From Streptomyces sp. V1I1 (GTDB lineage Bacteria > Actinomycetota > Actinomycetes > Streptomycetales > Streptomycetaceae): a DNA stretch of 64,000 nucleotides. Numbering within the stretch: the first letter of the stretch is position 1; the number at the start of each line of letters is the position of its first letter. The position numbers were made by a program, and so were the translations under genes. Below the pieces are notes generated by a model. That model was not told where the DNA came from and ran no database searches. It saw only the letters and a program-made list of their open reading frames with translations. Location: NCBI RefSeq assembly GCF_030817355.1, contig NZ_JAUSZH010000001.1:4217001-4281000 (forward strand). The letters run 5' to 3'. Shown piece after piece: positions 46,001 through 54,278 of this stretch.

Positions 46001-46609
46001 ATGAACGCTGCCCTCACCTCGACCATGCCGCGATGTACGACCGGTCACGACGACGCGATCACCGCGTGGGCGCTTGCCGCCCGCGGCGGTGACCCACTGG
46101 CCGTTGAGCGATTCGTGCGCGCACTGCACCGCGACGTACGCCGGTACGTCGCCTACCTCAGCGCGGACCCACAAGCCGCCGACGATCTGACCCAGGACAC
46201 CTTTCTCAGGGCGCTGGGCAGCCTGCACCGCTTCGAAGGCCGCTCGTCGGCCCGCACCTGGCTGCTCTCCATAGCCCGCCGCGCGGTGATCGACAGCCTC
46301 CGCTACACCGCCGCGCGCCCCCGGCTCGCGGACACGGACGACTGGCAGGCGGCCGCCGAGCGTGCCCAGTCCCGGAATTTGCCGGGCTTCGACGACGGCA
46401 TCGCTCTGGCCGAACTCCTGGCGACCCTCCCGGACGAGCGACGGGAGGCGTTCGTCCTCACGCAGCTGCTGGGACTGCCGTACGCCGAGGCAGCCCTGGT
46501 CAGCGGCTGTCCGGTGGGCACCGTCCGCTCCCGGGTGGCGCGGGCGCGCAGCTCCCTGATCGGACTGCTGCACGACGCCGAGCGCCCCACCTGGCAGCCG
46601 CCCGCCTGA
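46001..46609 (+). CDS. ECF sigma factor (SigC/SigL-like)
   Basis: A 202-residue group 4 sigma factor. Region 2: DVRRYVAYLSADPQAADDLTQDTFLRALGSLHRFEGRSSARTWLLSIARRAVID; region 4: LPDERREAFVLTQLLGLPYAEAALVSGCPVGTVRSRVARARSSLIGLL. It resembles the actinobacterial SigC/SigK/SigL group; mycobacterial SigC has been linked to copper acquisition, which would fit the His/Met-rich membrane protein just upstream. No anti-sigma factor adjoins unless that membrane protein plays the part. Confidence 0.88.
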   Translation: MNAALTSTMPRCTTGHDDAITAWALAARGGDPLAVERFVRALHRDVRRYVAYLSADPQAADDLTQDTFLRALGSLHRFEGRSSARTWLLSIARRAVIDSLRYTAARPRLADTDDWQAAAERAQSRNLPGFDDGIALAELLATLPDERREAFVLTQLLGLPYAEAALVSGCPVGTVRSRVARARSSLIGLLHDAERPTWQPPA

Positions 46610-46616
46610 GGCGGTG

Positions 46617-47099
46617 TCACCCTGCCGCGTCGAGCCATGCCCGCTGGTCCGCGGTCAGCTCCAGGTCCACCGCGGCCAGGCTCTCGTCCAGCTGCGCCAC
46701 CGAGGAGGCGCCGACCAGCGGGATCACGGGGATCTCGCCGCCGATCAGCCAGGCGAGGACCACCTGATTGACGGTCGCGCCGGTCTCCTTGGCGACCTTA
46801 CGCAGCGCGGCCAGCCGGACGGGCGTGCCCGCGTGGTCGAAGCCGGAGTCCTGGGGCTTGTCCTCGCGTACGTAACCGCGCGCCAGCAGCGGTGAGTAGG
46901 CGACGAGGGCGAGCTCCGGCTCGGCCCGCAGACAGCTGAACAGGTCTCCGGCGGCCACGCCCACCTCGCCGTCCGGGGAGCGCAGGGTCGGCCGGTCGGT
47001 GCGGCGGCGCAGATAGCTGTGGTGGTACTGCAGGACTTCGTAGCCGGGCAGTCCGGCCGCCGCGGCCAGGGTGCGGGCCCGTTCCACGCGCCAGGCCAA
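46617..47099 (-). pseudogene. Aldo/keto reductase, C-terminal half only
   Basis: About 160 residues match the second half of AKR family enzymes: YEVLQYHHSYLRRRTD, LALVAYSPLLARGYV, NQVVLAWLIGGEIPVIPLVGASSVAQLDESLAA. The first half, with the Asp-Tyr-Lys-His catalytic set, is missing; an in-frame stop lies just upstream and the space beyond 47298 is occupied by another gene on the other strand. A deletion remnant rather than a frameshift. Confidence 0.8.
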
Positions 47100-47297
47100 G
47101 CGCGCTCTATGTCAAGAGCCCCACGACGGCGAGGGCACGGCGCTTCCTCTACGCCCGGCAGGTCCATCGGGCAATCGACTGCGCCTTGTACCCGCACGGT
47201 CACGCAAGCGTCGGTAATTCACCCGAATGGACGCGTCCGCGTGGTCGTCCGGGAGGCTCCCGCTCACGCTCGGAGTCATCCCGACCAAGGAGCTCTC

Positions 47298-47744
47298 ATG
47301 GCACAGCAGGCATCGACCTCGTCCGGCACCACCAGGTCCCCCGCGCCCGCTCCCGGCGAGGCATGGGCGGCCGGCGGCACCATGTTCGCCGGGGTCCTGC
47401 TCCTCGTGGACGGCATCCTCGGCATCCTCAACGGCATCGCGGGCATAGCCGCGGACGACGTCTACACGCGCATCGGCAGCTACGTCTTCGAGTGGGACCT
47501 GACCGCCTGGGGCTGGATCCACCTGATCATCGGCGTGATCGCGGCCGTCACCGGCGCGGGCATCCTCAGGAACGCGGGCTGGGCCCGCGCAGTGGGTGTG
47601 GCGCTGGCAGGCCTCATCGTCATCATCAACTTCATCTGGCTGCCGTACCTGCCGCTCTGGGGGCTCATCGGCATCGCGATCGGCGTCTTCGTGATCTGGG
47701 CGCTGTGCGCGGACTGGTCCGCGAGTTCCTCGCGTGTGGAGTAG
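47298..47744 (+). CDS. DUF7144-like four-helix membrane protein
   Basis: A 148-residue protein with four TM helices (AGGTMFAGVLLLVDGILGILNGIAGIA; AWGWIHLIIGVIAAVTGAGIL; AVGVALAGLIVIINFIWLPYLPLWGLIGIAIGVFVIWAL). AAGGAGCTCTC gives an excellent ribosome site before the ATG at 47298. Streptomyces genomes carry several copies, often in stress regulons; function unknown. Confidence 0.82.
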   Translation: MAQQASTSSGTTRSPAPAPGEAWAAGGTMFAGVLLLVDGILGILNGIAGIAADDVYTRIGSYVFEWDLTAWGWIHLIIGVIAAVTGAGILRNAGWARAVGVALAGLIVIINFIWLPYLPLWGLIGIAIGVFVIWALCADWSASSSRVE

Positions 47745-47777
47745 GCACGGACCCCTGTCGGCGGGCCCCCGCCGGCA

Positions 47778-47816
47778 GGGGAAGGCCCGGACCGCGATGC
47801 GGTCCGGGCCTTCCCC
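47778..47816. terminator. Strong bidirectional terminator
   Basis: An 18-bp perfect stem (GGGGAAGGCCCGGACCGC and complement) with a 3-nt loop between convergent genes. Confidence 0.85.
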
Positions 47817-47837
47817 TATGAGCGTCAGGTTTGAGCG

Positions 47838-48575
47838 TCAGGCGAGCCGGCCGCCGCCGTCGACGTGCAGAACGGTGCCGGTGACGAAGGGATTGGCGAT
47901 CGCGTACAGCACGGCCTGGACCAGATCGTCGGGGGTGCCGACCCGCCGCGCCGGATTGCGCTCCGCGATGCCCCGCAGAAACGCCTCCTTGCGCTCGCCG
48001 AGGCCGTCCCAGGCCCCCGAGTCGACGATGCCGGGCGATACGGCATTGACGCGGACCGGCGCGAGCTCCACCGCGAGTGCCTCGACCAGGAAGGACAGTG
48101 CGCCGTTGGTCGTGGCCATCACCACCCGCTCCGGGGCGGGCCGCCAGGCGGCAACGCCGGAGAAGAAGGTGAAGGAGCCGCCCTCGTTCACCTGCCCCGC
48201 CAGATGCTTGGCGAGCAGCAGTGGACCGATCACCTTGGCCGCGAACGCGCGCTGCACTGCGGCGAGTTCAAGTGTGGCGACCGGACCGTTGGCGGGCATC
48301 GCCGCCGTGGAGACCAGATGGTCGAAGGCCCCCGCCTGCGCGGCGAGGGCGGCGATCGAGTCCTCGTCTGCCAGATCAACCGGCTGTATCCGCGCCGGCC
48401 CGGCAAGAGCGACCGCCGTCGCCTCCAGCTTCCCCGCATCGGGCCCGGCCAGGACCAGCTCGGCCCCCGCCGCCGATGCGGCCGCGGCGAGCTGCCTCCC
48501 GACGTGCGAGCCGGCGCCGACGACGATCAGCCGCCGCCCGTCGAGGGTGTCCTTGGCAGTCGCGATGGTGGTCAT
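47838..48575 (-). CDS. SDR-fold protein lacking the catalytic YxxxK
   Basis: A 245-residue short-chain dehydrogenase fold. The nucleotide motif is VVGAGSHVGRQLA, and VSTAAMPANG replaces NNAG. Where Y-x-x-x-K is expected the sequence reads VMATTNGALSFLVEALAVEL, so Tyr and Lys are absent. The later structure (VRVNAVSPGIVDSGAW, TGTVLHVDGGGRL) is normal. It may bind NAD(P)H without reducing, or use another mechanism. It follows the tetR gene by 48 bases, in one operon. Confidence 0.85.
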   Translation of the reverse strand: MTTIATAKDTLDGRRLIVVGAGSHVGRQLAAAASAAGAELVLAGPDAGKLEATAVALAGPARIQPVDLADEDSIAALAAQAGAFDHLVSTAAMPANGPVATLELAAVQRAFAAKVIGPLLLAKHLAGQVNEGGSFTFFSGVAAWRPAPERVVMATTNGALSFLVEALAVELAPVRVNAVSPGIVDSGAWDGLGERKEAFLRGIAERNPARRVGTPDDLVQAVLYAIANPFVTGTVLHVDGGGRLA

Positions 48576-48623
48576 GGCGCGTCCTTCAGCTGCGGTGCGG
48601 CCGGGCCCGGCTGGTGCCGTGGT

Positions 48624-49214
48624 TCAGTCGTCGGTGTCCTTGAGCAACTCGTCGGCTGTGCGGATCATGGTGTCCCGGACCTCGTCTCCGTCGAGGTAGC
48701 CGCCGACCATCGCGCCGTCGCGCAGGAGCAGGAGAGACGCCGCGGCCGGTACGGGGTCCGGGTGCCCGGCTGCACGCAGCAGGTCGGCGACCGCCCCGCG
48801 GAACCATGTGCGGTGCCCGGTGATCAGGAGCCTGACCGGGTGGGCCGGGTCGGGGTACTCGGCTGCGGCGTTGATGAAGGGGCAGCCGCGGAATCCGGCA
48901 CCGCACACCTCATCGGCCAGCCACTCGACCACGGCGGCAAATGCCTCGCGGGGGTCCGGGATCTCCGCGGTCGTGTGCGCGACCTGGGACCGGATCTCCG
49001 CGTCCCGCAGGCGGAGGTACTCGATGACCAGGTCTTCCTTGGAGGGGAAGTGCCGGTAGAACGTCGCTTTGGTCACCCCGGCGGCGGCGATGAGGCGGTC
49101 GACGCCCACGGAGTGAATGCCCTCCGCGTAGAACATGTCCGCCGCGGCTGTGACGAGGCGAGTACGCGCGGATGACCTGGAAGCGGGGGCGGGCGGGGTG
49201 GACTGAGCGGACAT
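48624..49214 (-). CDS. TetR/AcrR-family repressor
   Basis: A 196-residue regulator with HTH VTAAADMFYAEGIHSVGVDRLIAAAGVTKATFYRHFPSKEDLVIEYLR and a C-terminal domain with CGAGFRGCPFINAAAEYP, typical of the FrrA/YxaF-like branch. Start taken at 49214 (MSAQST) after GGGAAG; a GTG at 49223 is possible. Two perfect palindromes lie between it and the divergent hydrolase gene, so it probably represses both directions. Confidence 0.92.
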   Translation of the reverse strand: MSAQSTPPAPASRSSARTRLVTAAADMFYAEGIHSVGVDRLIAAAGVTKATFYRHFPSKEDLVIEYLRLRDAEIRSQVAHTTAEIPDPREAFAAVVEWLADEVCGAGFRGCPFINAAAEYPDPAHPVRLLITGHRTWFRGAVADLLRAAGHPDPVPAAASLLLLRDGAMVGGYLDGDEVRDTMIRTADELLKDTDD

Positions 49215-49227
49215 GCTTCCCACGCTA

Positions 49228-49241
49228 ACAGACCGGTCTGT
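49228..49241. promoter_or_regulatory. TetR operator 1
   Basis: Perfect 14-bp palindrome ACAGACCGGTCTGT, 13 bases before the tetR start. Confidence 0.75.
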
Positions 49242-49288
49242 CTCCTTTGGCCTTGACAGCGGGCGGGCAGGGGGTTCACTCTGAGGAG

Positions 49289-49304
49289 GACAGAACGTTC
49301 TGTC
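49289..49304. promoter_or_regulatory. TetR operator 2
   Basis: Perfect 16-bp palindrome GACAGAACGTTCTGTC, sharing ACAGANCGNTCTGT with operator 1 and lying 32 bases before the hydrolase start. Confidence 0.75.
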
Positions 49305-49336
49305 TACCTGGATTGCAGTCGAGAGGAACAGGACTC

Positions 49337-50158
49337 ATGGGCAGCTTCACCACCACCGACGGCACCGACATCCACTACAAGGACTGGGGCAGCGGACAGC
49401 CCGTCATCTTCAGCCACGGCTGGCCGCTGAACGCCGACGCCTGGGACCACCAGCTGCGCCTCGTCGCCGAGAACGGCTTTCGCGCCATCGCCCACGACCG
49501 GCGTGGACACGGCCGCTCCGCGCAGCCGTGGCAGGGCAACGACATGGACACCTACGCCGACGACCTCGCCCAGCTGATCGAACACCTCGGCCTCGAAGGC
49601 GTCATCCTCGTCGGCCACTCCACCGGCGGCGGCGAGGTCGCCCGCTACATCGGCCGGCACGGCACCGGCCGCGTCGCCAAGGCCGTACTCCTCGGCGCCG
49701 TACCGCCGCAGATGCTGAAGACCGACAGCAACCCGGAAGGCCTGCCCATCGAGGTCTTCGACGGCATCCGGGAAGGTGTACATGTCGACCGGTCGGAGTT
49801 CTACCGGACGCTGAGCGAGGCCTTCTTCGGTGCCAACCGGCCCGGTTCCACCGTCTCGCAAGGCACCCGGGACGCGTTCTGGCTGATGAGCATGCAGGCC
49901 GGGCTGAAGGCCGCGTACGACTGCATCAAGCAGTTCTCGGAGACCGACTTCACCGAGGACCTGAAGCGCATCGACGTCCCCACCCTCATCGCGCACGGCG
50001 ACGACGACCAGATCGTCCCCATCGCCAACTCCGCGCACAAGGCGGCCCGGCTGGTCGAGGACGCGACCCTCAAGGTCTACCCGGGCGCTCCGCACGGCCT
50101 GACCGGCGACTACGAGCAGGCATTCACCAACGACCTGATCGACTTCATCAAGAAGTAA
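49337..50158 (+). CDS. Alpha/beta hydrolase (non-haem chloroperoxidase/esterase type)
   Basis: A 273-residue enzyme of the cofactor-free haloperoxidase/esterase group. Oxyanion segment [15 protein letters not shown], nucleophile elbow [18 protein letters not shown] (Ser), acid in GDDDQIVPI, and catalytic His in [10 protein letters not shown]. Likely hydrolyses small esters or forms peracids; the true substrate is unknown. Controlled with the divergent tetR-SDR unit through two palindromes. Confidence 0.92.
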   Translation: MGSFTTTDGTDIHYKDWGSGQPVIFSHGWPLNADAWDHQLRLVAENGFRAIAHDRRGHGRSAQPWQGNDMDTYADDLAQLIEHLGLEGVILVGHSTGGGEVARYIGRHGTGRVAKAVLLGAVPPQMLKTDSNPEGLPIEVFDGIREGVHVDRSEFYRTLSEAFFGANRPGSTVSQGTRDAFWLMSMQAGLKAAYDCIKQFSETDFTEDLKRIDVPTLIAHGDDDQIVPIANSAHKAARLVEDATLKVYPGAPHGLTGDYEQAFTNDLIDFIKK

Positions 50159-50173
50159 GCCGGACGGGCGCTG

Positions 50174-50680
50174 CTACGCCGGGGTGATACCGGTGTCGGT
50201 GAGTATCTGTTCCGCCGACGTGCAGTTGTCGTCCTGGACAGCCATGGTCATCGCGGCACGGGCGGCGGAGGCGTCGGCGTGTGGCGGGATCACCAGGAAG
50301 GAGAAGTGGTCCTGAGGCCCGCGAGTGATGATCATGGTGTGGTCGTCGACGGCTGACCAGTCGATACGGACTGTGCGGTCGTCGATGACCATGTGGCCGG
50401 GAGCGTGGTCCCAGGCGCTTGCGTCCAGGCCGACGCGTGCGATGGGTCCCAGTCGGGTGGTCAGGGCGACGATCAGGCCGGGCAGTTGGGTTTCGATGGC
50501 GCGGGAGCGTGGCCACCACACGCCGTCGAAAAGCCCCACTCGGCTGGAGGTTGTCTCCATCCTCAGTACGGCCGCGCCGGGAGTCATCGGCTGATCGCTT
50601 GTGTCCGCGAGGAGCAGGAGAGGAGCCGGGGTGCCGGAAGTCGGAGTGCCGGAAGTCGGAGTGCTGGAATCGGCAGTCAT
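50174..50680 (-). CDS. DUF5994-family protein
   Basis: A 168-residue actinobacterial protein: VGLFDGVWWPRSRAIETQLPGLIVALTTRLGPIARVGLDASAWD ... FSFLVIPPHADASAARAAM. The N-terminus contains a short repeat STPTSGTPTSGTPAP. Paralogue of the gene at 50891-51508. Function unknown; such genes usually sit in osmotic/SigB-type stress clusters. Confidence 0.8.
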   Translation of the reverse strand: MTADSSTPTSGTPTSGTPAPLLLLADTSDQPMTPGAAVLRMETTSSRVGLFDGVWWPRSRAIETQLPGLIVALTTRLGPIARVGLDASAWDHAPGHMVIDDRTVRIDWSAVDDHTMIITRGPQDHFSFLVIPPHADASAARAAMTMAVQDDNCTSAEQILTDTGITPA

Positions 50681-50732
50681 GGGTTGCCGCCCTCTGAGGG
50701 CCTTTCGGCAAGGGCCGACTGCGCATGCTGGC

Positions 50733-50885
50733 TCACTTCCGGGCGCGACGTCGTGGCCACAGCCGCCCGAAGCCGCCGACACCATCGGCGATGCGTTCGC
50801 TGTGCTGGGCGTTGAGCATGTGGATCGCGAGCGCGCCCAGAGCGATCATCGCCGTGATCACGAGGATGGTGACGAAGGTGCCCAT
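50733..50885 (-). CDS. Small membrane protein between two DUF5994 genes
   Basis: A 50-residue protein: one TM helix (FVTILVITAMIALGALAIHML) and a basic tail (RLWPRRRARK). GAGGATC precedes the ATG. Six bases from the upstream DUF5994 stop, hence the same transcript. Confidence 0.65.
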   Translation of the reverse strand: MGTFVTILVITAMIALGALAIHMLNAQHSERIADGVGGFGRLWPRRRARK

Positions 50886-50890
50886 GATCC

Positions 50891-51508
50891 TCACTTGCCT
50901 TCCTTCGGAACCGGTATCTGTGCAGTGACTGCCTGGGCAGCGGTGAATGCCTGGGCGGGTGATCGTGAGATCCGGCGGCCTGCTCCATGGCCGCCTTCGG
51001 AGTCCCAGGCCCGCTCCCGGGTCGAGTCCCAGTCGGCCTCGGCCGCGATCCGGAAGAACTCTGCCTCCTGGACCAGGCCGCTCGCGGTCAGGACGCGCAA
51101 CGGGTCGGCGGCGGCGGTCATGAGTCGGGCGGCTGTGTCGGGGCTGGTCTCCGGTGGGATCACGAGCAGGTCCCAGCGGCCGGCGGTGTAGGAGAGCAGC
51201 AGCAGTTTGTGGGGGTCCTGCTCGGCCTTGAACCAGCCAACGTGCACCAGATGCCCGGCGACGGGCACCTTGCGCGGGATGACCGGCCAGAAGGTGGGGT
51301 TCACCGTGACGCGGGTGATCCGCCCCCACAACGGGTCCAGTACGGCTGTGAGCGCGGGAAGTTCAGCGGTCAGGTCGCGGGAGCGGGGCCACCACGCACC
51401 GTCGATCAGCGTCGGAGCGGTGCCGGCCGGCGCCAGCGTGAGTCGCAGCGGCAACGAAGAAGAGGCCCGCTCTTCGACCGCGGGCTTATCGAAAATGGTC
51501 GCGGTCAT
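50891..51508 (-). CDS. DUF5994-family protein, second copy
   Basis: A 205-residue relative of the 50174-50680 product: LIDGAWWPRSRDLTAELPALTAVLDPLWGRITRVTVNPTFWP ... LLVIPPETSPDTAARLM. It has an extra C-terminal segment of about 50 residues. Function unknown. Confidence 0.8.
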   Translation of the reverse strand: MTATIFDKPAVEERASSSLPLRLTLAPAGTAPTLIDGAWWPRSRDLTAELPALTAVLDPLWGRITRVTVNPTFWPVIPRKVPVAGHLVHVGWFKAEQDPHKLLLLSYTAGRWDLLVIPPETSPDTAARLMTAAADPLRVLTASGLVQEAEFFRIAAEADWDSTRERAWDSEGGHGAGRRISRSPAQAFTAAQAVTAQIPVPKEGK

Positions 51509-51681
51509 GACGCGGACCCCGCTCCGGGCCGGTCGGGACCGGCCCGGTGTTGTGAATCGCCGGGAACGACACGAACGTGAAGGCTCGTATGCGAAATGTT
51601 CTCGGTAACTTCAGGGTACTCCTGGCCAACCCCGCCGGACAGATACCGAGCAACGGGTTGAAGGCCTTGCGGGGAGCCCCG

Positions 51682-51852
51682 TCAGCGGATGGGACGCCGC
51701 CCCGCGCGCCGGGACCACTGCACCGCAATGAACGCCACATCGGCCACCAGGAGCACGATGCCGATGATCAGCAGATAGCCCAGGCCCTCTGCTGCCACAC
51801 CGATGATTCCCAGTACGACGGCCACCAGGACGAGAAGCAGGAAGAGCACCAT
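51682..51852 (-). CDS. Small two-helix membrane protein
   Basis: A 56-residue, very hydrophobic protein (MVLFLLLVLVAVVLGIIGVA; LGYLLIIGIVLLVADVAFIAV) with basic C-terminus. GGAGG lies 9 bases before the ATG. Small proteins of this kind accompany PRC-barrel and DUF5994 genes in Streptomyces stress clusters. Confidence 0.7.
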   Translation of the reverse strand: MVLFLLLVLVAVVLGIIGVAAEGLGYLLIIGIVLLVADVAFIAVQWSRRAGRRPIR

Positions 51853-51926
51853 CACCCGAACACCTCCTCTGTGCTGAGCTGAACTGAGCTGTGCTGAGCT
51901 GTGCCGGTTGTACTGAGCGCGGGCGG

Positions 51927-52283
51927 TCAGCGCCGCGCGAGTTGCCGTTCGCCGTTCGCGCCCTGCCGGTAGGGAATGCCGTAGTGCTGGAAGATCGACT
52001 CCTCCTGCTCGGCGGGCAGTACGTCGTCCGTGCCGATCGAAGGGGCCTTCCTCACCAGTCCCTTGGCGTAGGCGACCCTGACGTAGCCGGGCCCGAGGAT
52101 TGCCTTGTCGAGGGGTACGAAGACCAGGCGCTGGCGGCCGAGCAGCCCTGTCCGGACGGTGGCCATGGCCGGTTCGTCGGTGGTGGTGTCCACGTAGATC
52201 GCTTCGAGCACGCCGATCTTGTGCCCCTTCTGGTCGACGACATCGTGACTGCGCCACTCGCGGATGTCGGCTGCCTGGATCAT
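51927..52283 (-). CDS. PRC-barrel domain protein
   Basis: A 118-residue protein: MIQAADIREWRSHDVVDQKG, GVLEAIYVDTTTDEPAMATVRTGLLGRQRLVFVPLDKAILG, then a tail with EEQSIF-like helix. PRC-barrels occur in photosynthetic reaction centres and RNA-processing proteins; stand-alone forms in Streptomyces are stress-linked. AGGAGA precedes the ATG at 52283. Confidence 0.85.
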   Translation of the reverse strand: MIQAADIREWRSHDVVDQKGHKIGVLEAIYVDTTTDEPAMATVRTGLLGRQRLVFVPLDKAILGPGYVRVAYAKGLVRKAPSIGTDDVLPAEQEESIFQHYGIPYRQGANGERQLARR

Positions 52284-52378
52284 GCACTCTCCTTCCTGAG
52301 CGTGCACCGGTCGGATGTCCCTCCGAGCTTGCCCCGAAGGCGAGTACGGCGTCTGCCGTGGTGTCGGCCCGAACAACG

Positions 52379-52404
52379 GCCCCGGCGTATACACGCCGGG
52401 GCCG
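52379..52404. terminator. Hairpin upstream of the PRC-barrel gene
   Basis: A stem of about 11 bp (GGCCCCGGCGT / ACGCCGGGGCC) around a 4-nt loop between the phosphatase gene and the PRC-barrel gene; it would end transcripts coming from the right. Confidence 0.6.
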
Positions 52405-52498
52405 CCCTTCCGGGCGGTTGCACGTGAGAGTGCACCAACCCAGAGTCAAGCCTACTGCCCCTAGCGCATCATTTCCGTATTTGTCCTGCCGCAGCCGT

Positions 52499-53425
52499 TC
52501 AATCGAGAATGGCGAGATGATCGGCGTCGCCGCCGCGCCACTCGATGAGGAGGATGGTCGCGTCGTCGGTGGTGATGCCGCCTCGTTCCAGTTTCAGCGC
52601 GTGGGACAGCGCGCGCACCACCGTCCGCACCGGACCGCGGTCACGGACGACGCGGTTGGTGAACTCGATGAGCTGTTCCTCACCGAACTGTTCCCCGCCG
52701 ACTTGGTGCTCCTCGACCAGGCCGTCGGTGAAGCACAGCACCCGGTCCCCGAGTTCCAGCATCCGCTCGCTGACTAGCGGCTGCTCACCACCGAAGCCGA
52801 CCGGCAACGTGGTCGGGCTCTCCAGCCGGTCCACCACGGCGCCGTCGCGGATCAGCAGTGGTGCCGGGTGGCCGGCGTTGACCCATTGCAGATTGCCCGT
52901 GGCGATGTTCAGGCACATCATCTGCGCGGTGACGAAGTGGTCCGGCCCGAACTGCTCGTTGATGGCTCTGTCCATGAACTCGTACACCTGGGCCAGATCG
53001 GTGTTGGCGCGTCGGGTGTGGCGATAGGCGCCGATGGCCACGGTCGCCATGGTCGCGGCGCCCAGAGCGTGACCCATCGCGTCGATCATGGCCACGTGCA
53101 GGATGTCGCCGTTGAGGGCGTAGTCGAAGCTGTCGCCGGCCACGTCGTAGGCGGGTTCCAGAATTCCGGCCACCTCGACCTGCGGGACGGTCATCGACAG
53201 CGGGGGCAGCAGCGACCACTGGATCTCGGCGGCCACGTTCATCGGGGCGCGGCGGCGGGCCTGGAAGAACTCGTCGGTGTAGGCGTCCTTGGTGACGATC
53301 ATGTCGGCGACCAGGCCGGCGAGTCTGCGCAGCAGCCGCCGGTCGTTGTCGTTGACGCTGTCCAGGGTGACGACCATCACCCCGATCTGGGCACTGCCGT
53401 CCAGCAGCAGCAGATACATCCGCAC
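52499..53425 (-). CDS. PP2C/SpoIIE-type serine phosphatase, apparently N-terminally shortened
   Basis: A 308-residue protein. A short stub of a GAF-like domain (YLLLLDGSAQIGVMVVTLDSVNDNDRRLLRRLAGLVADMIV) precedes the phosphatase: AAEIQWSLLPPLSMTVPQVEVAGILEPAYDVAGDSFDYALNGDILHVAMIDAMGHALGAA, GHPAPLLIRDG, LCFTDGLVEEHQ, TTDDATILLIEW. Metal-binding Asp residues are in GDSFDY, DAMGH and TDDATI. Typical relatives have about 100 more N-terminal residues. The frame stays open upstream but shows no family similarity; GTG at 53425 after GGGAG is the likely start. Such phosphatases act on anti-anti-sigma factors. Confidence 0.75.
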   Translation of the reverse strand: MRMYLLLLDGSAQIGVMVVTLDSVNDNDRRLLRRLAGLVADMIVTKDAYTDEFFQARRRAPMNVAAEIQWSLLPPLSMTVPQVEVAGILEPAYDVAGDSFDYALNGDILHVAMIDAMGHALGAATMATVAIGAYRHTRRANTDLAQVYEFMDRAINEQFGPDHFVTAQMMCLNIATGNLQWVNAGHPAPLLIRDGAVVDRLESPTTLPVGFGGEQPLVSERMLELGDRVLCFTDGLVEEHQVGGEQFGEEQLIEFTNRVVRDRGPVRTVVRALSHALKLERGGITTDDATILLIEWRGGDADHLAILD

Positions 53426-53978
53426 ACTCCCGGCGCCGGAAGCCTGCCGAAATTCCTGCTTTTGCGACAGCGCACCGTCGGGCGTTTTCCGCGTGGCACA
53501 GTTATTTCCTCTTTGCTGTCCACCGGGAGTGGGTCCGGCATGTGCCCCAGGGGGCCTCACGGCTAAATGCCGTTTTCGGTTCACCTGTACATCGATAAGC
53601 AGAAGATGCGGACATCTCGTGCCATCTCGCCTCACTGGGTATCCGTCGGACCGTAAATGCAGATATACCCGGCCGGGGGCATGTGAGGGCTTTTCCGTGA
53701 GTGTTGACCGGTAGAGTCCATGCAATGTGTTCGTCACCAACTGGCGTTCGAAACTGCACTTCAGAGGCATGTTGTGGTGGCGAAGTGTGCACCCGGAAAA
53801 GACCGGCCAGCAAGTTGCAGGGCGGTCCGTCGGCGTGATTGCATCTGCGGGGTGCGGGAGTCTAATTATTGGTGCCCGGTTTCGGGTGCCAGGCGACCGT
53901 TCACCCGGCCTTTGCTTTGCCGTAAATCCGGCCGGCGCCACTCCAGGAACCCCAGAGCATTGAAAGGAAGGGAAAGTC
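53426..53978. other. AT-richer gap without a recognisable gene
   Basis: About 550 bases visibly poorer in GC than both flanks. I find no credible gene. The right end must carry the promoter of the peptide gene at 53979 (an A/T-rich TCTAATTATT lies at about 53860-53870). It may be foreign DNA or the remains of the missing 5' part of the phosphatase locus. Confidence 0.5.
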
Positions 53979-54197
53979 ATGCGTAACGACTTCACCCCCC
54001 AGGTCGAGACCGTCGAGATTTCCGACAGCGAGCTGGACAACATTTCCGGTGGTATCGCCAGCGCCGGTGCCGATGTCGCCGGCCGCGGCGCCGCCGTGAG
54101 CGTCGGCGACGTCGTCGGGACTGTCCAGTCCCTCGCGCCCGCCCTGCCCGTTTCGCAGCTCTCCAGCCTCGTCACGGTGCAGACCGCCGGCATCTGA
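53979..54197 (+). CDS. Orphan double-glycine-leader peptide (RiPP/bacteriocin-like precursor)
   Basis: A 72-residue peptide. The leader, residues 1-25, ends VEISDSELDNISGG, the pattern cut by GG-specific C39/PCAT proteases. The core, residues 26-72, is Gly/Ala/Val/Ser-rich (IASAGADVAGRGAAVSVGDV ... VTVQTAGI) and has no Cys. I recall Streptomyces relatives labelled type A2 lantipeptide, but without Cys no lanthionine can form. AGGAAGGGAAAG is a very strong ribosome site. No modification enzyme, protease or transporter adjoins; a terminator follows at 54279. Confidence 0.75.
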   Translation: MRNDFTPQVETVEISDSELDNISGGIASAGADVAGRGAAVSVGDVVGTVQSLAPALPVSQLSSLVTVQTAGI

Positions 54198-54278
54198 CAG
54201 CGACTTTTGCGACAAGGCGTTATGGCCAGGAGTATCACTCGGCCCACCGGTGCATCTGAATACCAGTAGGGTTGGCCA

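Noticed and set aside
46745..47203. Restoring the aldo/keto reductase by a frameshift
   Set aside because: No frame upstream encodes the missing first half, and the needed space overlaps another gene.
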